This document shows, piece by piece, positions 43,730 to 54,307 of a DNA stretch of 64,000 nucleotides. The stretch comes from Ligula intestinalis (taxonomy: Eukaryota; Platyhelminthes; Cestoda; Diphyllobothriidea; Diphyllobothriidae). Location: the NCBI GenBank assembly GCA_036362985.1, contig JAYGXS010000005.1:25143421-25207420 (forward strand). The letters run 5' to 3'. How positions within the stretch are numbered: position 1 is the first letter of the stretch; each line of letters begins with the position of its first letter. Both the position numbers and the translations under genes were made by a program. The notes beneath the pieces are model-generated. The model was not told where the DNA came from and made no database searches. It was given only the letters and a program-made list of their open reading frames with translations.

Positions 43730-44560
43730 CTAACTGATCTCGAGTACGCCAATGATATTGCGCTGCTAGCCTCTAGCTTTAGTGGTCTACAGTCTACAGT
43801 GTCGAGGGTGAATGAGATCGCTTTATCGGTTGGCATGTCCATAAATTCCTGAAAGACGAAGTTGTTCTCGAGCTGCATCCCTGACCGGGAGAGGGCACAC
43901 CTGAGAATTAATGGCCATCAATCTGAAGAAGTAGACAGCCTTAAATACCTCGGAGCGAGGCTGCTACCGAGTGGGCAGAACAAGGACAACCTTGTCTCCC
44001 GTATCGAAAGCGCTCATGGATCCGACGTGGCATTTTCATCGCCACGAAGATTCGTGTATACCGTGCATCCATCCGGTCAGTCCTCCTCTATGGATGTGCA
44101 TGCTGGGCTGTACGCACTGATGATGAGTGAAGACTGGAGGTCTTTGAACATCGATGCCTGAGGACCATCCTGCGAGTTAAGTATAGCGACTTCAACTCGA
44201 AATATTGTGAAGATATTTCACACCATGAGCACTTTCTTCGTCGTCCGTCCCACTAGCTTAGCTATGCTACCCTCTATCCGGTGCCGCAGCCTATCTGGAG
44301 GCGTCGAAGAGGAGGGCATCTGAAGACTTGGCTCAACACCATCCGTCAAGACATGGAAGCAGTTCTTGGACCTTCTAGTTTCGGTCTCCGTCGCTGGAGA
44401 GGAGAATTGGTAGAGAGTTCCAGATCCCAGCAGCCAAAAATCGTCACGAATGGAGAGGTACCGTCCGTGACATCATTGAGGCCGGCTAGATCAGGCATGA
44501 GCACAGCCGTAACAAGTACAAGTATCCGCCGCTTGTAATAAGCACTAAACTCATCGCACA
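43730..44560 (+). pseudogene. LINE reverse transcriptase, C-terminal fragment
   Basis: Reads LTDLEYANDIALLASSFSGL, VSRVNEIALSVGMSINS, then after a stop KTKLFSSCIPDRERAHLRIN, EEVDSLKYLGARLLPSGQNK, and in other frames LWRRRRGGHLKTWLNTIRQD and GLRRWRGELVESS. This is the RT palm and the C-terminal region of a non-LTR retrotransposon common in flatworms. The catalytic YADD is YAND, and stops and frameshifts are frequent, so it is dead. Upstream RT and the endonuclease are absent from this copy. Confidence 0.8.
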
Positions 44561-44803
44561 GCTGGCTTATGCTCGTGCATGTGGGATCCGGTCACGCATT
44601 TTGCCTGACCTCTGTAGTTACAAGGACATTTTATGCACGGGCATGATTTAGTATACCCAGCTCTTCACTGATAATCAATCTGTCCTTGACCCTGCTGCGC
44701 CTGGTAGCTTTAAACTGTTGTGCAATTCTCACAGCTAGTCCAGCGGCAGGACACCTGGTTGACTCTGCCATCGGCACAAGTTGGAAAACTCCGATGAATA
44801 AAG

Positions 44804-45747
44804 TGTTAGAAGTCGCCTTAATCGAATCAGCAGGCAACAAAGCTGATGTCAGCGTGCAAGCAGGCAGCTTATCGATCGGCCTACACGCGGCGAACGCAAA
44901 TGGCAGTCAATCGATAATTTAAAATGTAAAGATGCGGGCAGGCTAAGACTCTGACAAACCAGCCGCTGAGTCACAAATCACTAGTGTCACTATTCACTTC
45001 AGGACAGTATCTGATTGGCCCAATGGACATGGCTGGGCACGCGTTTTTTTTACGGAAATATGTTGTACTAGGTAAGCAAAGAGACTCCTTTTTATTACTG
45101 GCAAACGTTTGGACTCTGAGATACGCGTATATCTGGGTCATTACTCTTCATCGGTCAGAGTTACCTGACTCGAGTAAAGCCGCAGAAACTGACGATACAC
45201 TCAAGTTTTGAACCCGGGACCAGTGAGCTAAAGACGACCGTCCTATCCACTGAGCCACCAGGTCCACGTCTTGGTAGTTTTTTTGATCGGGATGCAAATT
45301 AGTACATGGGTGTACTCTGATCTAGACCAGAATTCTCCAACCCTGGCTAAGTGGATAGGATGGTCGTCTCTTGCTCACTGGTCTCGGGTTCAAAACTTGA
45401 GTGAAGTGGCAGTTTCTGCGGCTATACTCGAGTCAGGTTACTCTGACCGATGAAGGGTAATGACCCAGAAATACGCGTATCTCAGAGTCCTAACGTTTGC
45501 CAGTAATAAAAATCGGTTACTTAAAGTTGGCGAGAACCTAGATTGTTTCGTTGAGTAAAAAAGTGGAAATGTCCACAAATTTACCAGACGAAACAAGCCA
45601 GGGTTGGTTAATCCTGGGCGAGATCGGAGTACACCCATGTACTAAAGAGACTTCTGCTTTCGCACTGTTCTTGTCGTGTTCCTCCTTAAGGACTCACACA
45701 AAGCGTAACTATACGGTGACATATTGGCTTGGGCTACATTTACAACA
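44804..45747 (+). repeat. Gypsy-type LTR interrupted by a composite SINE
   Basis: Matches the LTR at 21743-22094: start TGTTAGAAGTCGCC, a CTTATCGATCGGCCTACACG block and end TTTACAACA. Removing the insertion 45087-45643 and one copy of its target duplication restores about the same LTR length. No clear primer-binding site follows. Confidence 0.7.
45087..45643. mobile_element. Composite tRNA-like SINE, inverted repeat, 9-bp target duplication
   Basis: The 557-bp insertion is flanked by perfect AAAGAGACT copies (45078-45086 and 45644-45652). Inside, 45345-45515 (plus) has tRNA-like box A GGCTAAGTGGATAGG and box B GGGTTCAAAAC and is repeated inverted at 45090-45275. A third inverted piece of its 5' head (AGTACATGGGTGTACTC) forms the right end. 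It is thus a SINE head-to-head pair plus a fragment that inserted as one unit, or one SINE rearranged after insertion. Confidence 0.7.
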
Positions 45748-45846
45748 TAAAGAACTGGGTCCAGCGATCGAATCACCTCCTTTTTTACTACTTAGTACGC
45801 TTCGAATGCAAAAGTCCGTGTTAATTTTATTAAAAGCATTTTATAG

Positions 45847-46000
45847 GATGTGGTCTATTTGCGTCTTCGTGTTGTCCGATTACTTAGACGGAGTTTCAGT
45901 TCCAAAAGTAAAACTGCTCATGTCTATGTAGATCGCGACCTGGACATCTCAGAAAGTATAATCGATGCCACTGAGACTGAAGAAAAACTTCATGAATCAG
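45847..46000 (+). CDS. Possible tandem-PLAT exon G
   Basis: 154 nt between acceptor GCATTTTATAG and donor GTAAGA, entering in phase 0. It encodes DVVYLRLRVVRLLRRSF, then SKTAHVYVDRDLDISES and an acidic end. VYLRLRVV and AHVYVD could be PLAT strands, and phase fits exon F. No LYG-GDTG signature is present, so family membership is uncertain. The donor is strong. Confidence 0.42.
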
Positions 46001-46348
46001 GTAAGATTCTTCGGATTAATTTTGAGAGAAAAAAGCACAGTCTTTGCTTTACACAGCCATCCCTTTGACCCTTGATCTTCACTAGGATCTCTGGTTTCTG
46101 AACCACCTACAGTAAATTAGCATTTCAAACGATAAATTGACGAACAAACGTTTGCTTTGGATAAATTCTCCTTGGGCCTATACATTTTTTGCCGTAATTA
46201 ACTCAATAAACTATGCGCAAGCGGCCTGTACATTTATATCGCAATTAACGAAATAACCTATGGGGGTTAGTAGAAGAAATCTAGCGAACACATGGTAGAC
46301 TGAGATCGCCGCATGGATAACAAAGAGGCTTTTTGAGTAATCTACAGC
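46001..46348. other. No gene recognised
   Basis: AT-rich. If exon G is real, this is the start of the next intron. Confidence 0.4.
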
Positions 46349-46505
46349 ATGCCCTCGAGTTATGCGAAATTCCTTGGCCAGTGCCTGTTGGCTCCAACCA
46401 AAACAACTGCAATCGAGCTACGCAAACCAGTCCTGTGCGCTCAAAATAACTTCATATCGGCACCACAGTTACCATGGCCGGCAGTCGCCAATTCAACGTC
46501 CCGCA
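46349..46505 (+). pseudogene. G2 retroelement, C-terminal fragment
   Basis: PSSYAKFLGQCLLAPTKTTA, IELRKPVLCAQNNFISAPQL and PWPA match the C-terminal end of G2 seen at 48990-48900 (LATAEAVAIRLTKPALC and VYAVSLPWPTA). It is followed at once by an R2 repeat. Confidence 0.6.
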
Positions 46506-46520
46506 GCTTATCACCTATCA

Positions 46521-46985
46521 TAGAGGGTTAAGAAAGTTAAACCCAGCAATGGCGGTCTTCAGACCACGGTTACTTAGTTTAGAAGAGAAGTCTTGGAGAA
46601 GCCAGAGTAGTAGGAATAGTACATTGTGTACACAGAGGAACGGAGAACTGATGTAAAAAGATTTTACTTGGAGAGAATACAACCGGCCAGGAGAGCCAGT
46701 CGAGTCCAAGTAGGGTTTTAGCAGCAGGCATGTCAGCGGCAGCGACAACGGGCATTGTCTGGTTGCCTTGAAGGTTATTGGCCGGACAAACTGCATCGAT
46801 CAAGGCGTACATACCTCTTATTCGCCGCCGGGAGAGAGCAGCCGTGGCGGTATCTGTGATTGGCTGGTGCAGAGGCCGCCTTCAGTGCAGATGCACGCGT
46901 TAGCAGCAGTGGGCTTTCGGACATACTTGTGAAGGGAGTCACCACACACCTTTCTCGGTTGCCAGTCCCCTGAAGCGGGGCAGAT
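46521..46985 (+). repeat. R2 interspersed repeat, copy 2
   Basis: Closest to copy 5 at 54308-54595: shared GTTACTTAG, GTGTACACAGAGGAACGG, ATACAACCGG-like and GGAGAGCCAGTCGAGTCCAAG. Class unknown. Confidence 0.65.
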
Positions 46986-48384
46986 TACTGACCCCAACGT
47001 TATCTCCTCCTTCACCTCCACTACCGACCCTGACGACCGCACTTTTCTTTTCTACCATTCCGCATAGTTTAGCTAGTCAATTCCGATGCAAATTTACAAG
47101 CCTGAACCTAATTTATCGAATTTAATCAATAGGTTTTTCAAAGCCATTGCCTATTACCCTAAGTAAATAAACTGAAAGAAACGTATGCTTGCCAATTCAT
47201 CCTTTGGAATTTTTAAAAGGGAGTTTTTGCAATTTGAAGTTATCATTCTGATTTTTAATTAGTTTTTCACAAGATCAATGGTTCGTAAAAGGTTGTGAGT
47301 CGTGCGGACTCAACTGAGTGGACCTTTATCACGGCGCATTAAAAATCATTTCACCCTCGAGAACTGCAATGCGAAAGAGTCGCAACCACTCCTGATTTCG
47401 ACGAAAGGTACTCGTAGTTGTGAATGGAATTTGAAGCAGTTTTGTGGCACAAGTTTCGCCATGCACCGCGCTAAGAGAATTTCCATTATCACTTTTCACT
47501 CTGGGAGATATTCACAGCTTGCGCGTTTTCATTCAGATTTTAAGCAAATGTGGTGGATTGATTGTCGTACTCCGACGATCCCTGTGTAACAATGAAATCA
47601 GCAACCACCGAGCGAATTTCACGCGGTCTATCAGCTGCGGGGCCTTGGCAGCCCAAGGACACTTCTACTATTGCCCTCTCTGAATGTTCTGTTCCACCAA
47701 TGAGACATCTGCCTCGTAGCGCTGATTGGTTTGGAGACCTGCGGCAGCGTGCCATTGTACTTCCTAAAGTAGATAAGAGCAAAAAAGTGATTGTCTGGGT
47801 GTTACGATTAAGCAAGGCGAATTCAACCAACTGTGCACAATGCCATGACATCATAACATTTCCTGACTGCTTTTAGTTATCACTTACTTACGAAATAAAC
47901 TCTTTTCTTATAAAACCGCCTATGAGCTCGAACGTGAATAGTAAACACTAGGTAGTACTTTTGAGCTGACATGTGGCTGAACACGGTATGAGGGTGGTTG
48001 AAAGTTTTCGACATGACCGCGTTCCGGTTAGAGGGAAACCTCGCCAAGTGCGCTTACCACCGCACGCTATGGGACATAAGTCTGTCCTTTTTTTCGGGTG
48101 CAGGGAGCGAGAAGGTGGGAAAGGGGGTGGTAGTCTTATTGCCATCAATCCTTACCAGGGGTGGACAGCTCGGCTTACATAGTTCTACCTTTCCCTTCCG
48201 TAGTACAGCGGCTTCAGGAAAGTGCACAGGATACGCCCAGTTGTCGCCTGACGAATGACCTTGAGGGCAGTTAATAGGTCCACTGCAAGTTCAGTGTAGC
48301 GTACATGTTTCGCACTGGAAGGACTGGATATCTCATGTGCAACCCGCAGCAGCCATTTCGACGTAGAGTACAGCCCAGAATTTG
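46986..48384. other. No gene recognised
   Basis: Open frames 47302-47876 on both strands (79-104 codons) have no recognised domain. No convincing splice-bordered PLAT segment was found. Confidence 0.4.
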
Positions 48385-48500
48385 TGTAACATGCCGAGAT
48401 ATGCGAAAGATTGATAGTCTTCCGCTAATCGGTATTGAATAATACTGACTATCTGAAGTCTATTCTGAAGTCAATGCAGCAAAAACTCCCATTTCGTTTA
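48385..48500 (+). repeat. Fold-back family fragment
   Basis: ATATGCGAAAGATTGATAGT, CGCTAATCGGTATTGAAT and GAAGTCTATTCTGAAGTCA match the left arms of FB1 and FB4. The other arm is missing. Confidence 0.5.
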
Positions 48501-48689
48501 CAATTGAAAAGTCGTATTGGCAAACAGCCGTTTTTGGTCATTCACTTCAGGCCTTAACGGTGACCTGGAAAATAAGCGAGTAAAGCGGACAGTTCTGTAC
48601 AGTGCTTATATCATTCTTTAGGTGGGGAAAGGGGGCACCTAGTCATCTAGTCTTTCCCTCGTCTCCTGCGTGCCGGACTCAGCATGCCG

Positions 48690-49660
48690 AGGACGTTGGG
48701 TTGTCACGCTTGTGGAACAGGGGAGGGACGTTTCCATGATCTATGTCATACGCGCGGCGGGCTCCCTGTGACTCTGAGCAGCATGGTCGCACTGCGTGTT
48801 CTCTGCGGCTGTGGGTAGTATGGTTTCGGGCTGCGTAGCTTCTGACGTCGTGAGTTCTGACGTAGTGGCTTCTGGCGGTGCGGGATCCTTGTATGCGGTC
48901 GGCCACGGGAGGGAGACGGCATATACCAGCGTCTTTTGACAGCAGAGAGCGGGTTTTGTTAAACGAATTGCCACTGCCTCAGCTGTGGCTAGCACCCGTT
49001 TACGCAGGCCTTTAGAGTAGAGCGTGGGTGCCTGGTTTATGACCTGAAAAGCCTCGCTCGCGTCAACTTGGTGATTTGTATCGATCAGGTGTACGAGAAT
49101 TGAGCTTGAGATCGATCGATTTTCCCCTTTACCTAACCAGGCTGGTATGTGTTCACGTATCCTCTTCTCCAGACGTCTCGTTGTTCGGCTGATTTATCCC
49201 GCCCCACAGGAGCAGGTGAAGGAATAAATGCACATGGAAGTGGCCTGTAGCGGTAGTCTGTTTTTACGCCCCATCCGCAGAAAGGAAGAGTTTGCGAAAA
49301 ATACGCGTAAGTTAGCCACCGGGAAAGCATTCGTGACTGCCCTCCTTAGGCGTCGTCTTACTAGTTCGCTTGCTGCTTCTCCTAGGAAGGGCAGTCTAAT
49401 GAAAAGGTCTTTCTTTTCTGCCGTTGCTACGGCAGGCATTGTGACACGCTTCTTAATGTTCCGAAGGATGAACCTTACTGGATAACAATTTCCACGGAGT
49501 GCGTTCTTTTGGTTCTGCAGTTTTCCTTTAACTACTTTAGGAGAGCAGATGTGTCGTGTTCTGGCTGCCAACCCCTGGACTATGTTACTTGCAGCACCTA
49601 GGGCTGGGTGTGGTCGGTTTATTATGAGTATTCCAGTCTTCATCAGTTACACCTTTCTGT
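48690..49660 (-). pseudogene. G2 retroelement, 3' half with GIY-YIG region
   Basis: The longest G2 copy. Minus strand from 49640: GILIINRPHPALGAASNIVQ, KGKLQNQKNALRGNC, LPFLGEAASELVRRRLRRAV, FPVANLRVFFANSSFLRM, LPLQATSMCIYSFTCSCGAG, then after a frameshift SRTTRRLEKR-like and NHQVDASEAFQVI-like residues, RKRVLATAEAVAIRLTKPAL and VYAVSLPWPTA. The TCSCGAG(Y/F)I-x-RTTRRL block is a GIY-YIG nuclease, the preceding part the RT-thumb linker. It belongs to a retroelement distinct from the main PLE group. At least one frameshift near 49200 makes it a pseudogene. The catalytic RT core is not present. Confidence 0.68.
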
Positions 49661-50249
49661 CTACGCTTTGAAAGTGTTATGTCTGTGCCAGTACCGTTCT
49701 AGATAAGAGTGCTACACTGGAAGGGGGGTTTTTAAATTTTATCATCTCCTCTTTGTGCTAGATGAGGACAGTTGCCGTTGCGTTTGCCCTATGTACTTGC
49801 ATTCGCAAGTGCGCGTAAATTCGTAAACACAATTGGAAGTGGCGGGCATCCTAAATAGTTGATGTTATTTTGAAAGGTAGCAATTGAGTGCAATTTTGTT
49901 TTAGTCATCTTTACCTGCCTAAACTCTATTCTGTGTTGTTTTAGTACAAAAAATGGTCCAGAGGATAGAGGAAAACGCAAATGCAAACGTGGAAAACTTT
50001 AAGCTCTGGCGTAAGTTAAGCACATGCACAGTCCTAAAATAAAACGTGTTTTTAGGCATTTGTTTTGTTCTCTACTCCTAGGCACGAAAAGCCGAGCAGT
50101 TTTTTATCCATTAATTGATTACCCTCTTAAGAGCCACAGTGACCTTGATACCTACTGAATTTTTGTTATAGCCGAAAGTCAGCGCCGCTAGGCGATGTAT
50201 CAGACATTTGACGTCTGAAACTTTTAATATATCCGACCGCAACCAACAG
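49661..50249. other. No gene recognised
   Basis: Nothing beyond short unrecognised frames. Confidence 0.4.
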
Positions 50250-50397
50250 GACAATGAGCCTATAGGATACGAAGTAAACCGGCTGGGTAACAGAAGATAG
50301 AACGTATCCCAATGGTTATAAACTAGTAAATAAAAAAGGTACGGAAGGCCAGAGTGGTATAGATATTTTACTTAAGTGCAGAAGGAGTAGAGTATGA

Positions 50398-50501
50398 GAA
50401 GAAGAAGAAGACTCGATCGCTGGGACAATATGTTTATTCGCCTGACGTTTTGATATCCGTCGCGGAATCGTCATCAGAGACATGAGTAGCAGAGTAGAGT
50501 A
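50398..50501 (-). mobile_element. Minimal PLE terminal unit with 13-bp target duplication
   Basis: The 104-bp insertion is flanked by perfect GAGTAGAGTATGA copies (50385-50397 and 50502-50514), and the intact R3 copy at 38660 shows the empty site. In minus sense it holds CATGTCTCTGATGA, a helix II region, AAAACGTCAGGCG, AATAAAC, CGATCGAGT and a CTTCTTCTTC end. It is a PLE tail without any coding sequence. The hammerhead core GAAA is AAAA here. Confidence 0.78.
50442..50479 (-). ncRNA. Hammerhead-ribozyme-like motif
   Basis: Minus strand: CTGATGA (50477-50471), CGATTCC, GCGAC loop, GGATATC, then AAAACGTC (50451-50444). Helix II pairs over most positions. One base of the GAAA core is changed. 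Confidence 0.5.
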
Positions 50502-50601
50502 GAGTAGAGTATGACTAATGAGTAATTGACTCCCAAACAGGTGCAGTCCAGCTATGAGCGGGCTGGATCCAGAGTCATAATCTGGCAGTGACGTTATCGC
50601 A

Positions 50602-50872
50602 GGAAGTTCAGTAAGTTTAACCCTAGCAAATGCGATCTTCAGACCATGGTTACATAGTAGAGAAGAAGTCGGTGAAAGGGAGTGGGAGCGGCTTCATTGC
50701 AGGAATCCCCGCGGCCCAGTGATACAGTGTACACGCGTGCAAGCGTTCTATTCGTCACCTGTCCAGGAAGGCATCTATGCGCTTACTGTGATTGGCTGAT
50801 CCAGGCGTCAAGAACCGCAGTCGTGCGATTCTAGCGAAGTTCACTTTGACTCGAGCTGGTCACAACAACTTT
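50602..50872 (+). repeat. R2 interspersed repeat, copy 3, nested in R3
   Basis: Shares TCTTCAGACCATGGTTAC, CTGTGATTGGCTGATCCAG and TTTGACTCGAGCTGGTCAC with other R2 copies. Confidence 0.55.
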
Positions 50873-51097
50873 GCTGGGTCCGGGAGTGTCTGAGCGTATA
50901 CAGTCACCGTAAAAGGTCATTTGTGAACTAGCTTTGGAAAATGATTGGACAGTAAGGACAAACAGAGGGTGAACACGTCCGTGACCTTAGCCTATCTCTG
51001 ACACGTTCTTATGTGCACGTGAGATACGAGAGATAGACATGCGGCCTGCCCCAGAGGCATGCGACGAAAGCATGGCTTAGAATACGAGGTTACTACA

Positions 51098-51547
51098 GAG
51101 ACATCGACTAGAGAGTATCTTTATTGCTCATCGACCACACACATCGTGGAAGGTCGCATGCGACTGACTTGGCAATCTTTTTTGTTGCTAATCAGCACGC
51201 CTACAACTCAGCTGCATAATTTAATAAGTGTTCGGAATTCTAATAATAGGTTTCCTGAGGTCGGCTATTCTTAGGCAGTGCTTCTCCGCTGTAATTTAAC
51301 GAAGTTAGAATCCTCTCTCCAGTTATACTCCTTGCTTCTTCAAACGGAAAAACGTAAGCTTTCTTCACTTTTCTTGTATGCACTTCCCTAAAAAGCCGTT
51401 TTCTGTGTGGTCAATGACTTTTTGCCATGCCGATAACTTTAGGGTAAGTAATTGAATTATTCCTCCACACCGACCATATTGGGTCTGTTTAGAGCAATAG
51501 GATTAATCCTTAAACTTATCCTTTATACGGAGTTGCATCAATCGGGG
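51098..51547. other. No gene recognised
   Basis: A 71-codon frame at 51059-51274 has no recognised domain. Confidence 0.4.
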
Positions 51548-51897
51548 GTTGAGCGAGTTAAGCCCTGGCAACTGCCATCTTCGGGCCCGGTTCCTTAAAA
51601 GATGAGGGAAGTCATGGGAAGTTTATAGTAGTAGGAGTATATTCTGTATAGAATGAATGGGAAAATAGACAGTAGGAAATTGACTATTAGACACAACCCT
51701 ACAACCACAAGCCAGGGGAGGGCACCTGAAGTGATGTCTCCTCGGCAGTTGTCACATGAAGTCCTGTGTGAGTCGGTCTGTGATTGGCTGATATAGAGGC
51801 CGGAAACAACTAACGTTCCCAGAGTGCACTTTGACTTGAGCTAATCAAGACAAGCGTTCACAAGTGCACTCCATGTAGAGCTGGTCACTACAATGGC
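51548..51897 (+). repeat. R2 interspersed repeat, copy 4
   Basis: Collinear with 14635-15062 over the 3' half (GTGATTGGCTGATATAGAGG, CGTTCCCAGAGTGCACTTTG, GTTCACAAGTGCACTCCATG). Confidence 0.6.
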
Positions 51898-54307
51898 AGC
51901 TCCTAAACTAGCCTTTTCGTAATCCGCAAAGCTTGTTTTCTCATCTAAAACCTGAGATTTAGATTCTTTTGGATCACCTTCACTTCAGGCAATGGTACCT
52001 GTATGTTAAAACGTTTTCCAGCATGTTTGGTAAACCTTAGCTTGTAAACAAAGCTGCAGACAGAGATGGGGCTTATTTTCGGCTATAACGCCCAACGTAA
52101 ATCAGACATTTCTTACTCTTCTGTCGATATGTGCCTTAGACTATGGTCATGCGATTTGTTCACTTAAGCATTAAAAATTATAAACTCAGGCTTCAGAGTG
52201 GCTGGTTAAGTACTTTAATTAATCTCGTGAGCACCTAATAATCCATAAGTTCCTGCTGGCAATAAATAGTTAGCGGATATGAGAAAAGAGCACAAAAGTG
52301 CAAAGGGTGGACCTCACAACACTGGTCTTCAGGGTTTAACGATACCAGACAATATTCATTATAATTAATTTAGAAACCTTCGAGCTTATTCGAGAGGTAA
52401 AAAACACACGGATCGATGCTGGTTCTAAGCCTTGACCAAGCGATTCCAAATAATTATCACTGAATATTTTCTCTAATGCACAGCGAACAAAGCACCTTGG
52501 TTAGACATTTTATTAGTCGTTATGTTCTTCTCAAACAATACACTCAACGTTAACATGGACCATCAAACTTTTCTCCAGTCCTAAACTTTAACCAACGCCT
52601 AATCCTAACCCTAAACCAATCCTTTACTCCAAAACTAAACCAGTTCACGACCTCAAACCTAACTCTAACCCTACCCCACAACACTTCATCTTTATCTCGG
52701 CCCCGGCCTTAAACCTTACCCTAGGCCTAAACTTTACCTTGAACCTAGCCCAAATCTCACACATATGCCAAACCTAAGAATCGTGTGTTTCTTTCTCCAG
52801 AATGCTGCTTAATCTTCGACTGAATAACACGGGGCAGGCGGCCGAGTTTTATTCTCTCAACAGCAGCTTTCGAAGTGATAAGTTATGGCTCCAGCTTCCA
52901 GACCGGCAGAAGTGTCACCAACCAATGTTTGGAAGTAACGACAGGGCCCCTTGGGCCTTAAATATACAAATTATTATTAGTATGTATGCGCGCTAAATGG
53001 CAAAAGGACATGTCACCTTCGCTCATCGTCATGCACTTTAATATCAATGGTCACCCTTGCTCAAGAGCTACCTAAACCCTCTTTTTACGTTGCCATTGTT
53101 AGTATATGTAGCTCCCAAGTGAAGCCATTGTGTATCGGATGCATACTACAAACCAAAATTCGAAATGCGCTCTATGCTTTGATTGGTTGCCGCCTTTATG
53201 CGTGCAAATAACGCAATCACTTCTTCGGCCTTTACTGCTGTCAGTGTCCTTGAATCGTGTTTGCGAAATGGTATTTTCTCGCTGATTAAAAAATACTCTG
53301 AATGAGTACTCTGCATGGTACTAGAAGGTAATAGTTAACCCTAAGTTGTAGCCCAAAAACCTAAAGCGTTAAAACAACAGGCAGTGGCATTTCTCTGTCC
53401 GCATATTCATTGTTGATTAAACAAACTGATATGTAGGTTTAAATTGAGCCAGTGCTTTTTTTTCTATCGCCAAACTTTAAATTAAATAGTCCACAAATTA
53501 CACTATGCTGCTTGAACTCTTACTGAGGTAACCTGACCCGTAGAAAAGTGTTGCTTGCAGGCATTACAGTTACAGTTCTGCGTGTTGATTTTCTGGTTGA
53601 TGATGCGTGCTTATTTAAACACAACCAATAACTTCCAGTTTATATGCTAAATATACGACCTTGATATTTGCCTCCATCTTCAGGTTCAATATACAACTAG
53701 TGTCGAGCGAATGGAATCCCACCGACAGAAACCAAAGCCGCTTACATGGAAATAAGTTTGCTCATCCGTTATTCAAGCTCACCTGTTTCCATGGACCACG
53801 GAACTCTCTCGGCTTGAGACGTGCTAAGCACGATCCAATTGTTATTTTTTGTAGTTGCAAGGGTAGTCATACCAGCAGAAATTGTTTATTTAATAGAAAA
53901 TATCCATTGTTTTTATGGGGGAAAATACATTCTAAATCTTCCAATTAGTCGAAGTTGTCATGCACGGACACTGTCCGCCACTCTTATTACATTATAATCC
54001 TCCCCTGATGAAATTTCCTCTCTTTATTCAAGTTTGAGCAAAAGTTCGGTCAAAAGCTTTTAGGTAAAGTAATGGTGGAATATGCAATCCAAATTGCCGT
54101 ATTTTGTACAGGTTTATGTCCCGTTTCCATTTTCACTTCAAATAAACGAGCTTCAGCTAAAAGTTTTCAAATTTCTTTCATTTTTAAAAACGGCGAATAA
54201 TCAGAAGTTGTCTACATTCGATCGAAATCTCGCTTGGTATAAGGATTAACTTAACTGGGCGTGCGAGGAATTGACAGATTAATTATAATATGGAGGGTAC
54301 TTGACTG
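51898..54307. other. No confirmed gene; telomere-like patch and weak exon candidates
   Basis: Mostly AT-rich. A strong acceptor at 52800 precedes an open segment (see findings), and a 23-codon segment at 53684-53755 ends in a stop. Neither is recognised as a known domain. Confidence 0.4.
52560..52760 (-). repeat. Degenerate telomere-like CCCTAA patch
   Basis: About 200 bp of CCTAACCCTAAACC, CTAACTCTAACCCTACC and ACCTTACCCTAGGCC-like variants on the + strand. Consistent with decayed interstitial TTAGGG repeats read from the minus strand. Confidence 0.55.

Larger units (their letters stand above)
50250..51097 (-). repeat. R3 LTR-like repeat, copy 3, twice interrupted
   Basis: Matches 38522-39006 in order and orientation (AACAGGTGCAGTCCAGC, GGGAGTGTCTGAGCG, GCCTGCCCCAGAGGCATGCG, end TACTACA). 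Two insertions split it: a PLE terminal unit at 50398-50501 and an R2 copy at about 50602-50872. Confidence 0.68.

Noticed and set aside
53684..53755. A short terminal exon (VQYTTSVERM... stop) behind an acceptor at 53683
   Set aside because: Only 23 codons, no match to PLAT or any known family, and no polyadenylation signal close by.
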